Below are positions 8,640 to 17,792 of a DNA stretch of 64,000 nucleotides, piece by piece. Numbering within the stretch: position 1 is the first letter of the stretch; the number at the start of each line of letters is the position of its first letter. The notes under the pieces were generated by a model that was given only the letters and a program-made list of their open reading frames with translations, was not told the DNA's origin and did no database searches. The DNA is taken from NCBI GenBank assembly GCA_963814805.1, contig CAWFER010000006.1, positions 1 through 64,000 on the forward strand. The letters are read 5' to 3'. The translations under genes were made by a program, and so were the position numbers. Source of the DNA: AP-15 sp963814805 (lineage in GTDB: Bacteria > Pseudomonadota > Alphaproteobacteria > ATCC43930 > CGMCC-115725).

Positions 8640-9024
8640 ATCGCGGCGGCCGGGCAGCGCCGCAGGAGCCCCGCCGCAGCTTCTGCGGACCCAGCGCCGC
8701 GGTCCCGGCGCGAGCGAAATTCGAGCGGAAAATCCATCTTGAAAGCTTAGCGATTTATTACGAACTTCTCGCCCACACCGACGTTGGCCCCTGCGGAAAC
8801 CCGATGACCAGCAAACGCCCGTCCCTCGTCCGCGCCGGCTGCGGCGGCGTCGCCTCGGCGCGGGGGACGGCGGGGATGCGTCCGGCGCGGGTTGCCGGTC
8901 GGCTCCGATCGCAAATTGGCCGCGGCTCCTGGCGACGCGGTTTCTCGGCGGTTCCCCTGATCGGGCAGCCGCCTTTTTGATGCTCGCAGATTTGATGCTC
9001 GCAGAAAGTTCGGGGGTTGGGATC
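8640..9024. other. intergenic region upstream of the methyltransferase/ATP-grasp gene
   Basis: No gene is supported here. A perfect CCGCAG-CTT-CTGCGG hairpin lies at 8674-8688, shortly after the DUF6476 stop, without a U-tract. Near the 3' end a 15-base unit TTTGATGCTCGCAGA is repeated in tandem at 8976-8990 and 8991-9005. An open frame reads through this repeat into the next gene, but the ATG at 9025 is the more likely start. Confidence 0.5.
8976..9005. repeat. two tandem copies of a 15-bp unit
   Basis: TTTGATGCTCGCAGA is present twice without a gap, ending 19 bases before the ATG at 9025. If translation began at the upstream ATG (8977) the repeat would encode a short internally repeated leader (MLADLMLAE). 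It may instead vary the 5' untranslated region. Confidence 0.85.
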
Positions 9025-11001
9025 ATGGGCAAGAAGACCACCGTTCCACGGCCAGCGCGGCCGGGACCGTCCAACGCCGGCGCGCGGACATTGGGTCCGG
9101 TTTCTGATCTCGAACGTCACCTGCCCTCGGATTGGTGGCGCACGCTTTTCAACTCGCTTTACCTCGAAACCGACGGCGATGTGATCGAGAACGATCGCAA
9201 CACCGCGCAGGAGGTCGATCTGTTGATCCGCAGCGCCGGGATCGAGCGCGACCACCGGCTTCTCGATCTGTGCTGCGGCCAGGGCCGCCATTCGCTCGAA
9301 CTCGCCCGCCGCGGCTTTGCCCGGGTCACCGGGCTCGACCGCTCGCGCTATCTGATCCGGCTCGCCCGCAAGCGCGCCCGGCAGAGAAACTTGCCGGTCT
9401 CGTTCCACGAAGGCGACGCCCGCCGCTTTCGGCTCGGCGACGGCGAATTTCATTGCGTGTGCGTCTTGGGAAATTCCTTTGGCTATTTCGAGCGCCCCGA
9501 GGATGATCTTGCCGTCCTTGAAGCGGTCAAGCGCTCATTGGCCTCGGGCGGGGCCTTGGTCATGGACCTAATGGACGGCGACTGGATGCGCCGGCACTTT
9601 GACCCGCGTTCGTGGGAATGGGTCGACCAGAACCATTTCGTGTGCCGCGAACGCGACCTCGCCGGCGACGGCGACCGGCTGATCAGCCGCGAGGTCGTGG
9701 TCCACGCCGAGCGCGGCGTAATTGCCGATCAATTCTATGCTGAACGACTCTATTCGAAAGAGCGGCTCGAAACGCTGCTGACCGGCGCCGGCTTTACCAA
9801 TGTCTGCTTCCACCAGCTATTAGCCCCGGATTCGCCGCGCAATCAGGATCTAGGCATGGTGGCGCACCGGCTTTTCCTGACCTGCCAGGCGCCGCATCGG
9901 GCGAGGCTGCCGCCGCGCCGTTCGGCGCTGATCCCCGACGTCGCCGTGATTCTCGGCGATCCGCGCCTGCCCGATCCGGTCAAGCGCAACGGGCAGTGCA
10001 ACGAAGAGGATTTCGACACGATCGAGCGTCTGAAGGCGGCGCTGCGCGCGCTGTCCGACTATCGGTTCCGCTTCCTTGACAATCACGCCTCGTTGTTTGC
10101 CGATCTCAGAGCCAACCGGCCGAGCTTTGTCCTCAATTTATGCGACGAGGGCTTCAACAACGACGCGTTCATGGAATTGCACGTGCCGGCATTGCTGGAG
10201 ACGCTCGACATACCTTATAGCGGCGCCGGGCCGAGCTGCCTCGGGCTGTGCTACGACAAGTCGCTGGTCCGCGGCATCGCCCAGTCGATCGATCTGCCGG
10301 TGCCGGCCGAGACCTATTTCAATTCGGACGATCTGGCGGCGACGATCCCTTCGGTGTTTCCGGCCCTGATCAAGCCCAATTACGGCGATTCGTCGATCGG
10401 CATCGGCCGCGACGCGGTGGTGCACAGCTGGGAGGAGGCGATCGCCTGCCTCGGCCGGTTACGCGAGCAGATGCCGCGCTGCCCGATCCTGATCCAGGAG
10501 TTTCTGACCGGACCCGAATATTCGATCGGGATCATCGGCAACCCCGGGCAGGGCTACCGCGTCTTGCCGCCGCTCGAGGTCGACTATTCCCGGCTCGACC
10601 CGGGACTGCCGCGGCTCTTGGCCTATGAGTTGAAGTGGGTCCCGGACTCGCCCTACTGGTCGCAGATCGGCTACCGCGAGGCCCGGCTCGACGAAGAATC
10701 GCGGCGCAAGATCGTCGACTATTCGAACCTCTTATTCGAGCGGCTGGGCTGTCGCGACTATGCCCGCTTCGATTTCCGCGCCGATGCCGAGGGCGAGATC
10801 AAATTGCTCGAAGTCAACCCCAATCCCGGCTGGTGCTGGGACGGCAAGCTCAACCTGATGGCCGAAATGGCCGGGCTGCGGTATTGCGACCTCTTACGGC
10901 TGATTATCGAGGCCGCCCAGGAGCGCGTCGCCGCGCACCGGCCGGGCCTCGTCATCGCGCTCGTCGAGCGCCGCGCGCAGCGTCTCGCCCGCCGGGGTTG
11001 A
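9025..11001 (+). CDS. fused SAM methyltransferase / D-Ala-D-Ala-ligase-like ATP-grasp protein
   Basis: One uninterrupted frame (658 residues from 9025; 674 if the ATG at 8977 is used) encodes two enzymes. Residue positions here are from 8977. The N-terminal half is a class I SAM methyltransferase with motif I LLDLCCGQGRHSLELA (95-110), acidic loop GLDRS and VCVLGNSFGYF. After about residue 315 an ATP-grasp ligase related to D-Ala-D-Ala ligase begins: VPALLETLDIPYSGAGPS (403-420), FPALIKPNYGDSSIGIG (461-477) and the metal site ARFDF...KLLEVNPNPG (596-618). Such ligases join a carboxylate to an amine using ATP. The combination suggests a small-molecule or peptide-tailoring enzyme; substrate unknown. 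It stands between an intergenic region and rnd. Confidence 0.85.
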   Translation: MGKKTTVPRPARPGPSNAGARTLGPVSDLERHLPSDWWRTLFNSLYLETDGDVIENDRNTAQEVDLLIRSAGIERDHRLLDLCCGQGRHSLELARRGFARVTGLDRSRYLIRLARKRARQRNLPVSFHEGDARRFRLGDGEFHCVCVLGNSFGYFERPEDDLAVLEAVKRSLASGGALVMDLMDGDWMRRHFDPRSWEWVDQNHFVCRERDLAGDGDRLISREVVVHAERGVIADQFYAERLYSKERLETLLTGAGFTNVCFHQLLAPDSPRNQDLGMVAHRLFLTCQAPHRARLPPRRSALIPDVAVILGDPRLPDPVKRNGQCNEEDFDTIERLKAALRALSDYRFRFLDNHASLFADLRANRPSFVLNLCDEGFNNDAFMELHVPALLETLDIPYSGAGPSCLGLCYDKSLVRGIAQSIDLPVPAETYFNSDDLAATIPSVFPALIKPNYGDSSIGIGRDAVVHSWEEAIACLGRLREQMPRCPILIQEFLTGPEYSIGIIGNPGQGYRVLPPLEVDYSRLDPGLPRLLAYELKWVPDSPYWSQIGYREARLDEESRRKIVDYSNLLFERLGCRDYARFDFRADAEGEIKLLEVNPNPGWCWDGKLNLMAEMAGLRYCDLLRLIIEAAQERVAAHRPGLVIALVERRAQRLARRG

Positions 11002-11077
11002 AGCCGGCTGCGCCCGAGCGGCGCGCGGCCTGTGGGCAATGGTTTCGCCGCCTGGGTTTTCGCTGTATAGCGTCGCG

Positions 11078-12238
11078 ATGACCTTGATCACCGACACTGC
11101 GGCGCTGGCTGAATTCTGCGCCCGTCAGCGCGGCGCGGAGTTCGTCGCGGTCGACACCGAATTCATGCGCGAGCGCACCTATTGGCCGATCCTGTGTTTG
11201 GTGCAGGTGGCGGGCCCGGACGAAGCTGGGGCGATCGACGCGCTGGCCCCGGGGATCGATCTGGCGCCGCTGCTGGCGCTGATGGCCGATCACCAGATCC
11301 TCAAGGTGTTTCACGCCGCGCGCCAGGATGTTGAAATCTTCTTTAACCTGTCGGGATCGGTCCCGGCGCCGCTGTTCGACACCCAGATCGCCGCGATGGT
11401 GTGCGGTTTCGGCGACGCCGCCAGCTACGAGACCCTAGTCGGCAAGCTCGCTCGCGAGCCGCTCGACAAATCCTCGCGCTTTACCGACTGGGCGCATCGG
11501 CCGCTGACCGAGCGGCAGATTCGCTATGCGCTGGGCGACGTCGTACATTTGCGCACGGTCTACGACAAGCTGCAGCAGCTGTTGGCGTCCAACGGGCGGG
11601 CCGCGTGGTTTGCCGAGGAGATGGCGGTATTGTGCGATCCGGCGACCTATCGCACCGATCCGAACGAGGCATGGCGCCGCTTTCGCCTGCGCGGTCGCGT
11701 CGACCCGCGTTTCTTTGGCGTGCTGCGCGAGGTTGCGGCTTGGCGCGAAGCCACGGCGCAGCAGCGCAACCTGCCGCGCGGCCGCGTCGTCAAGGACGAG
11801 GCCGTGCTCGAAATCGCCGCCCACCTGCCAAAGACGATCGAGGCGCTGGCGCGCACCCGCAGCCTCGGCAAGGGGGTAGCCGAAGGCAGATTCGGCGGCG
11901 ATCTCCTGGAGGCGGTCCGGCGCGGCCTGGCGCAGCCGCCGGCGCTCGACCAGCCGGCGCCGTCGCGTGCCGAAACGCCGCCAGGCCTCGGCCCGCTGAT
12001 CGAGCTGTTCCGGGTGCTGCTGAAGCACCGCTGCGAGACCCATCAGGTGGCGCAAAAGCTGGTCGCCTCGGCCGACGACATCGAGGCGATCGCGGCCGAC
12101 GATCATTCGCCGGTGCCGGCGCTATCGGGATGGCGCTACGAGGTGTTCGGCAGGGACGCCATCGCGCTCAAGCACGGCCGGCTCGCGCTAACCGTCCGCG
12201 ACAACCGGATAGCGCTAGTCGAGCCAGCGGCGCGGTAG
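11078..12238 (+). CDS. rnd: ribonuclease D
   Basis: RNase D is a 3'-5' exoribonuclease that trims tRNA precursors and other structured RNAs. The 386-residue protein has the DEDD exonuclease motifs FVAVDTEFMRERTYWP near the start, FHAARQDVEIFF and YALGDVVHLRTVYDKL, followed by an HRDC domain (WREATAQQRNLPRGRVVKDE and further). The ATG at 11078 gives the usual start MTLITDTAALAEFC; an in-frame codon upstream would add 13 atypical residues. It follows the methyltransferase/ATP-grasp gene by 76 bases in the same direction. Confidence 0.94.
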   Translation: MTLITDTAALAEFCARQRGAEFVAVDTEFMRERTYWPILCLVQVAGPDEAGAIDALAPGIDLAPLLALMADHQILKVFHAARQDVEIFFNLSGSVPAPLFDTQIAAMVCGFGDAASYETLVGKLAREPLDKSSRFTDWAHRPLTERQIRYALGDVVHLRTVYDKLQQLLASNGRAAWFAEEMAVLCDPATYRTDPNEAWRRFRLRGRVDPRFFGVLREVAAWREATAQQRNLPRGRVVKDEAVLEIAAHLPKTIEALARTRSLGKGVAEGRFGGDLLEAVRRGLAQPPALDQPAPSRAETPPGLGPLIELFRVLLKHRCETHQVAQKLVASADDIEAIAADDHSPVPALSGWRYEVFGRDAIALKHGRLALTVRDNRIALVEPAAR

Positions 12239-12255
12239 CCGGCCCCGCGGCGATT

Positions 12256-12720
12256 TCAGCCCGCGGCCGAGCCGAGCTTCAGGTGGCGCTCGATGCGGCG
12301 CACCCGCTCATCAAGCTCGCTGTACAGGATGCCGTGGCCGAGCACCGTCGCGTGATAGTGCGTCACCGCCTCGCGCAGACCGGTAACGTCCGAGGTCAGA
12401 TCGTCGAGCTTGCGGTCGTGGCGGTTGACGATTTCGGCGAGTTCGTTGAGCTTGGCCGTATGATCGTTGACGACGCCGATGATCTCATTGAGCTTTCGGT
12501 CCTGGGCGTCGAGCTTTCGGTCCTGGGCGTCGAGCTTTCGGTCCTGGGCGTCGAGCTTGCGGTCTTGGGCGTCGAATCTGCGGTCGTGGCTGTCGAATTT
12601 GCGGTCGTGACCGGCGAGCGTGCGCGCAACCTCGGTCAGCAGCTGGTAGACCGCCGCGATATCGACGCCGTTGCCGCTGCTCATCCGATCGACCAGCTCC
12701 GAAAACTCGTCAGCGGCCAC
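12256..12720 (-). CDS. coiled-coil protein built on 21-bp repeats
   Basis: A 154-residue acidic/basic protein without cysteine, signal peptide or helix-breaking stretches. Its centre is a run of seven-residue units (HDRKFDS, HDRRFDA, then DAQDRKL repeated), which strongly predicts an extended coiled coil, followed by further heptads (NDHTAKLNELAEIVNRHDRKL). The repeats correspond exactly to tandem 21-base DNA units at 12490-12615. It sits convergent with rnd (18 bases between stops). Similar small coiled-coil proteins occur widely in alphaproteobacteria with unknown function. Confidence 0.65.
   Translation of the reverse strand: MAADEFSELVDRMSSGNGVDIAAVYQLLTEVARTLAGHDRKFDSHDRRFDAQDRKLDAQDRKLDAQDRKLDAQDRKLNEIIGVVNDHTAKLNELAEIVNRHDRKLDDLTSDVTGLREAVTHYHATVLGHGILYSELDERVRRIERHLKLGSAAG
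12490..12615. repeat. six tandem 21-bp units inside a coiled-coil gene
   Basis: The plus-strand unit GAGCTTTCGGTCCTGGGCGTC is present three times without change (12490-12510, 12511-12531, 12532-12552), then three times with increasing divergence up to 12615. Each unit adds exactly one heptad, so copy number changes keep the frame and lengthen or shorten the coil. Confidence 0.9.
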
Positions 12721-12777
12721 GTTCGGCCGCTGCGCATAGTATAGCGGATTGCCGAGGACGCCAGAGCCGCGCGGCTT

Positions 12778-14307
12778 CTACTCGCCGGCCAGCCGTCTCG
12801 GCTCGCGCCGCCGCAACATCGGCGTCGCACCGAGCGAGCGGGCGAGCGCGTCGAGCCGGCGCTGCACCGTCTCGCCGACAAACAACCCGTCCGCCGGAGG
12901 CGCTTCCAGCACCAGGCTCGCGCCCTCGCGCCCGAGCCAGGTTCCGCACAACAGCTCGATCCTGCCGCCGCACAAGGTGTAGGCGAGACGCAACGCCAGG
13001 CCCAGGGTGCGCACCGCGGCGGCGGCTTGCGGATCGAGCAATGGCCGGGTCGGATCCCTGACCGGATCGTCGGCGGCCCCGCCGTAGCGGGTATGCAGCG
13101 CCGCGGCGACGAACACCCGATCAGGATGGTCGATCGCCGCGAACGGCATCCTGAGGCTGCGGGCGAAGGCCTGCTCGGCGCGATAGTCGGGGTGTTCGGT
13201 CCAGGCGATGTCGCCGAGCCAGCAGGCGGCATGATGCAGCCGGCGCAAGCGATCGGGCAGGCCGGGGAAAAGCGGCCCCGTCCATTCCAGCAGGCGGTCG
13301 CCGTCCGGTGGAAAGCGGCTTCCGGTGCGGGCCATCGCGATGCAGGCGGCGAGCAGCGGGTCGGGGCTGCGTTCGGCCGGCGGAATCAGCCCGTAGGCGT
13401 AGCCTTCGCGCAATCCATAGGCGGAGAAAATTACCCGCTGCGGACCAACCGCAGCGACCAGCTTGCGCAGGATCGATGCCGCCAACGGCACCATCTCGAG
13501 GCGCTTCTTTGAGATCGTGGTGATCCGTTCGAGCGATTTGCGCGACAGCCGGCCGATGATCTCGAAGAAGCTATCGGCTTCGGCGCGGGCGATCGTGTAA
13601 TGGTGGATGATGTGGAGTGGGTAGTGCGTGTGCTCCATGTGCAGCCGGGCGATCGCGCGTGACGCGCCGCCGACCAGGTACAGGTTCCGCCCCGGCCCGG
13701 CGCGGGCGATGGAGGCGGCGGCCAGGGCGCGCTCGACGGTGTCCGAGACGGCTTTTGCGCTGTCGCCGAGCTCGGCCAGGCGCAGCGGTCCGAGCGGCAG
13801 GGTGATCCCTTGGCCGATCCGCCCGCCGCCGGCGGCAGCCCCCGGGCCCACCCGGACCAGCTCGACGCTGCCGCCGCCGAGATCGCCAACGATTCCCGCC
13901 GCCTCGGGGATGCCGGCGAGCACGCCGGCAGCCGACAGGCGCGCCTCCTCGACCCCGTCGACGATCGCGACCGGGACCCGGAAGGTGCTCGCCACCTGGT
14001 CGGCAAAGGCCTGGCCGTCGCTGGCGTCGCGCACCGCGGCGGTCGCCAGCACCGCCAGGTGATCGACGCCGATCGCGCGGGCGAGGGCGACAAAGCGTCG
14101 CAGATTGACCAGGGCCAGGGCTGTGCCGTCGCGGTTGAGTCGGCCGCTCGTCGACAGCCCGCGCGCCAGCCCGCACATGACCTTTTCGTTGATCTGCGGA
14201 CACAGCGCGGCGCCGTGCCGCTCGAAGACGACCAGGCGCAGCGAATTGGAGCCCAGGTCAATGATGCCGATGCGGCCGGTTGGCGGATTCGTTTGCCGCT
14301 CGGACAT
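12778..14307 (-). CDS. ppx: Ppx/GppA family exopolyphosphatase
   Basis: This family hydrolyses the terminal phosphate of inorganic polyphosphate or the 5' phosphate of pppGpp. The 509-residue protein has the actin-like nucleotide fold motifs IIDLGSNSLRLVVF (phosphate 1), VLATAAVRDASDG, VEEARLSAAGV (catalytic glutamate) and GIVGDLGGGSVELVRVG (phosphate 2), plus a C-terminal HD-like extension that distinguishes longer Ppx/GppA enzymes. It follows ppk1 by four bases between stop and start, so synthesis and breakdown of polyphosphate are encoded together. Ppx versus GppA activity cannot be separated from sequence alone. Confidence 0.92.
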   Translation of the reverse strand: MSERQTNPPTGRIGIIDLGSNSLRLVVFERHGAALCPQINEKVMCGLARGLSTSGRLNRDGTALALVNLRRFVALARAIGVDHLAVLATAAVRDASDGQAFADQVASTFRVPVAIVDGVEEARLSAAGVLAGIPEAAGIVGDLGGGSVELVRVGPGAAAGGGRIGQGITLPLGPLRLAELGDSAKAVSDTVERALAAASIARAGPGRNLYLVGGASRAIARLHMEHTHYPLHIIHHYTIARAEADSFFEIIGRLSRKSLERITTISKKRLEMVPLAASILRKLVAAVGPQRVIFSAYGLREGYAYGLIPPAERSPDPLLAACIAMARTGSRFPPDGDRLLEWTGPLFPGLPDRLRRLHHAACWLGDIAWTEHPDYRAEQAFARSLRMPFAAIDHPDRVFVAAALHTRYGGAADDPVRDPTRPLLDPQAAAAVRTLGLALRLAYTLCGGRIELLCGTWLGREGASLVLEAPPADGLFVGETVQRRLDALARSLGATPMLRRREPRRLAGE

Positions 14308-14311
14308 TGAG

Positions 14312-16490
14312 TCAGCGGACCACGAGCCTGGGTTGGGCGCGCCGGAGCGCCTTGCCGCGGCCGGAGAGGCTGGGATTGGTCATGAAATAGGTGTGGGCCG
14401 AAAACGGCTCCTGATCGGCCGGCACCCGCCGATAGGTTCCGTCGGGCGCCAAACTCCAGCTTTGCAGGGTGTCGCGCAAATTCGCCACCATGATCTCGTC
14501 CAACACTTGGCGATGCACGGTCGGGTTTTCGATCGGCACCAGGGCTTCGACCCGCCCGTCGAAATTGCGCGGCATCCAGTCGGCCGAGCTGATGAACACC
14601 CGGGCCCGGTCCGAGGGCAGCTTGTTGCCGTTGCCGAAGCAGACGATGCGGCCGTGCTCGAGAAAGCGGCCGATGATGCTCTTGACCCGGATGTTTTCGG
14701 AGAGCCCCGCAACCCCCGGCCGCAGGCAGCAGATGCCGCGCACCACGAGATCGATGCTGACCCCGGCCTGCGAGGCCCGATAGAGGAGGTCGATGATCGC
14801 CGGGTCGACGAGCGCATTCATCTTGGCCCAGATCTGCGCCGGCCTGCCCGATTTCGCATTGGCGATCTCGGCCTCGATCAGCTCGAACAGCCGGGCGCGC
14901 AGGTTGATCGGCGCGACCGACACCTTTTCGAGGCTGGCCGGGGTGGCGTAGCCGGTCATAAAATTGAACAGCCGGGCGGCGTCCCGGCACAGCGCCGGAT
15001 CGCAAGTGAAGAACGACAGGTCGGTGTAAACCTTGGCGGTGTAGGGATGATAGTTGCCGGTCCCGAAATGGACATAGGAACGCAGTCGGCCGGCTTCCCG
15101 GCGGATCACCAACGAGACCTTGGCGTGGGTCTTCAGCTGCAGAAATCCATACACCACCTGCACCCCGGCGCGTTCGAGATCGCGGGCCCAGCGGATATTT
15201 GCCTCCTCGTCGAAGCGCGCCTTGAGCTCGATCATCGCGGTGACCGACTTGCCGGCATCGGCGGCCTCGGCGAGCGCCTTCACGATCGGGCTGTCCTCGC
15301 TGGTGCGGTAGAGCGTTTGCTTGATCGCCGCCACCGCGGGATCGCGCGCCGCCTGGCGCAGGAACTGCACGACGACATCGAAGCTTTCATAAGGATGATG
15401 GACGATGATGTCCTTTTGCCGGATCGCGGCAAAGCAATCGCCGCCGAAATCGCGAATGCGCTCGGGGAAGCGCGCATTATAGGGAGTGAAGACCAAATCG
15501 GGGCGTTCGTCGATGATCAGCTGCCGGGTGTCGTCGAGCCCAAGAAGCCCGTCGGAGGCAAACACGTCGCCCGGCGCGACATCGAGCTTCTCCATCAGAA
15601 AGCGGCGAAGGTCGGCCGGCAACTCGGTCGGCATCGTCGCGTCGACCGCCAGCAGAATGGCGTGGCCGCGCCGACGCCGCTTCAGCGCGGTCTCGTAATG
15701 GCGCACCAAATCCTCGGCCTCTTCCTCGACTTCGACCTCGCTGTCGCGCAACACCCGGAAGACGCCCTGAGCGACGACGGCGAAGCCCGGAAACAGGTGG
15801 TCGAGGAACAGCGCGATCATCTGCTCGATCGGCAGAAAGCGGATCCGCTCTCCCGGCAGACGCATGAAACGGGGAACCGAGGACGGGATCAGGGTCAGCG
15901 CCTGCAACCGCTCGCCATCGCTGACCCGTTCGAGCTCCAGCGCCAGGCCGAAGCCGCGATTGGCGATAAACGGAAACGGATGGGCGGGGTCGATCGCCAA
16001 CGGCGTCAGCACCGGGAACACATCCGCCATGAACCGCTCTTCGAGCCAGGTCCGGTCGCCTGGCTCGAGATCGGTCGGGTCGACCACCGCATCCCCCGCT
16101 TCGGCCAGCAGGCGACGCAATTCCAGCCAGGTTACCTGCTGGTCGGTCATCAGCTTTCGGGTGCGCTGGCGGATCGCGTCGAGCTGCTGCGCCGGGGTCA
16201 GCCCATCCTGGCTCGGCGTCTTGACCCCGGCGAGAAACTGGCCTTTGAGCCCGGCCACCCGCACCATGAAGAATTCGTCGAGGTTGTTCGCCGAGATCGA
16301 CAGAAAACGCAACCGCTCGAGCAACGGATGGCGCAAATTGTCGGCCTCCGCCAGCACCCGCTCGTTGAACGCGAGCCAGGAGAGCTCGCGATTGATGAAG
16401 CGGGATTCGGGCGGAAGAATTGAGCGGCTGAGCCTCGACCGGCTGCGCGCTGGTGTTCACCCCAATCTCCCCGTGCGGCTGAGACGACAT
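14312..16490 (-). CDS. ppk1: polyphosphate kinase 1, frame broken near the N-terminus
   Basis: PPK1 polymerises the gamma phosphate of ATP into polyphosphate at the membrane. From residue 45 onward the protein is intact: HPLLERLRFLSISANNLDEF, MIELKARFDEEANI, and the autophosphorylation region VHFGTGNYHPYTAKVYTD. The catalytic frame has no ATG before NERVLAEADN; only a GTG inside the conserved N-terminus. One frame earlier an ATG at 16490 gives MSSQPHGEIGVNTSAQ, and removing a single T near 16420 joins it to LPPESRFINRELSWLAFNER, exactly the expected family N-terminus. The span is 2179 bases, one over a multiple of three. A full enzyme would be 725 residues. Confidence 0.93.
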
Positions 16491-16593
16491 CGGCTCTGTC
16501 CATGATCCTACCGCCTCGCGGCAGACCTGTCATGCCCGCGCGGCGGGGGGTAGTGCGGCGCAGACCCGGCGCGCTCAGCGAAGGAGATCGACG

Positions 16594-17115
16594 ATGCATA
16601 TGCTGCACCTGCTGCGCCACGCCAAATCGAGCCGCGCTGATGACGTCGAGGATCGCCGGCGGCCATTGAGCCGGCGCGGCCGCGAGGCGGCGCGGATCGT
16701 CGGCCGGGTTCTGCCGGTCGCGGCCGGCGCGATCGACCTGGTTCTCTGCTCGAGCGCGGCGCGCACCCGCGAGACCCTCGAACTGGCTCTAGCCGGATTT
16801 ATCGCACCGCCGCGCTGCTTGATCGAGGACGAGCTCTATCTCGCCGATCGCAACCGGCTGATCCAGCGCCTGCAGCGCCTGTGCGAAAGCGACGACAACG
16901 TGCTGGTGATCGGCCACAACCCGGGGCTGCACGAGCTGGCGCTGGCTTTGGCCGAGCCCGGCGCGCCTGCCGCGCGCGCGCTCGCCTGCGGAAAGTTTCC
17001 GACTGCGGCGCGCGCCAGCTTTTGCGTCGCCACGCGCTGGTCGGCGCTGGGCCTCTGGCGGCACCATCTGGTCGGCTACGAAACCGTCGGATCGCGGTCC
17101 GGCGGTAAAGGCTGA
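16594..17115 (+). CDS. sixA: SixA-type histidine phosphatase
   Basis: A 173-residue histidine phosphatase superfamily protein. The catalytic RHA motif is near the N-terminus (LHLLRHAKSSRADD), and the second catalytic histidine is in VIGHNPGLHELAL. SixA enzymes dephosphorylate histidine residues of phosphotransfer proteins; in bacteria they also act on phosphotransferase-system proteins. The ribosome binding site GAAGGAGA precedes the ATG. It is divergent from ppk1 and its 3' end overlaps hdaA (stop at 17076) by 40 bases in convergent orientation. Its placement next to ppk1/ppx is noted but a link to polyphosphate is only a guess. Confidence 0.85.
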   Translation: MHMLHLLRHAKSSRADDVEDRRRPLSRRGREAARIVGRVLPVAAGAIDLVLCSSAARTRETLELALAGFIAPPRCLIEDELYLADRNRLIQRLQRLCESDDNVLVIGHNPGLHELALALAEPGAPAARALACGKFPTAARASFCVATRWSALGLWRHHLVGYETVGSRSGGKG

Positions 17116-17792
17116 TCCGGGCGTTCGGCCAGCGCCCGACGGGACAGCAGCCGCCGGGCCAGCGGCATTACGATCGCACCGCCGCCGCTCAGCGCCGCCT
17201 GGTCGAGGGCGGCGGCGATCTCGGCCGCGGCGGCAAGCGAGCGCTCCATATGCCCGACGAGATAGGCGATGACCTCGGCCCCGACGCGCACCTGCCGATC
17301 GGCGAAATGCTTGGCGAGGACGGCGCCGAGCAGCGCGTCGTCGGGCAGCCCGATGCCGACCGCCAGCGCCGCGCGCAGCCGCGAGCCGAGATCCGGCAAC
17401 CCGACCGGCCACGATCCCGGCGAGGCGCGCGCCGTCAGTAGCAGGCTGCCGCCGTTTTCGCGGCAGGCGTTGATGAGGTGCAGCAGGGGGGCTTGCTCGG
17501 CGCGATCGGCGTCATCGACCGCGATCCGGCGAGGGCCGCCGTCGAGAAGCTGGCGCAATCCAGTCTCATCGAGCGCGTCCGCCGAGACCAGAGCGGCCGG
17601 TGCGCGGGCGCACCACAAATGCGCCAGATGGGTCTTGCCGCAGCCCTGTGGCCCGTGCAGCAAGAGCGCCGGCGACGGCCAGTTAGGCCAGCGGTCGAGC
17701 CAGGCGAGAGCAGCGGCGTTGCTGTCGGAAACGAAAAAATCGGAGCGCCCGTAGGCCGCCGCGCCGGCCAGCGGGAAGGTCATCTGGATCAT
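17076..17792 (-). CDS. hdaA: DnaA-related regulatory inactivator HdaA
   Basis: HdaA/Hda binds the beta clamp and stimulates hydrolysis of DnaA-bound ATP, preventing re-initiation of replication. The 238-residue protein has the DnaA-like AAA+ fold with Walker A HGPQGCGKTHLAHL and Walker B-like region RRIAVDDADRAEQAPLL, but lacks the DnaA DNA-binding domain. The N-terminus (MIQMTFPLAG, with QMTFPL) fits the clamp-binding motif of Hda proteins. It is the last gene of pgsA-permease-hdaA, with four-base overlaps at each junction. Confidence 0.88.
   Translation of the reverse strand: MIQMTFPLAGAAAYGRSDFFVSDSNAAALAWLDRWPNWPSPALLLHGPQGCGKTHLAHLWCARAPAALVSADALDETGLRQLLDGGPRRIAVDDADRAEQAPLLHLINACRENGGSLLLTARASPGSWPVGLPDLGSRLRAALAVGIGLPDDALLGAVLAKHFADRQVRVGAEVIAYLVGHMERSLAAAAEIAAALDQAALSGGGAIVMPLARRLLSRRALAERPDQPLPPDRDPTVS

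Noticed and set aside
12490..12615. Possible CRISPR-like array
   Set aside because: The units are contiguous without spacers and are a coding heptad repeat inside a coiled-coil gene.
14105..16423. Long 772-codon open frame on the plus strand opposite ppk1
   Set aside because: It is the complement shadow of the conserved PPK1 catalytic domain, which carries the family motifs. GC-rich codon use keeps antisense frames open.
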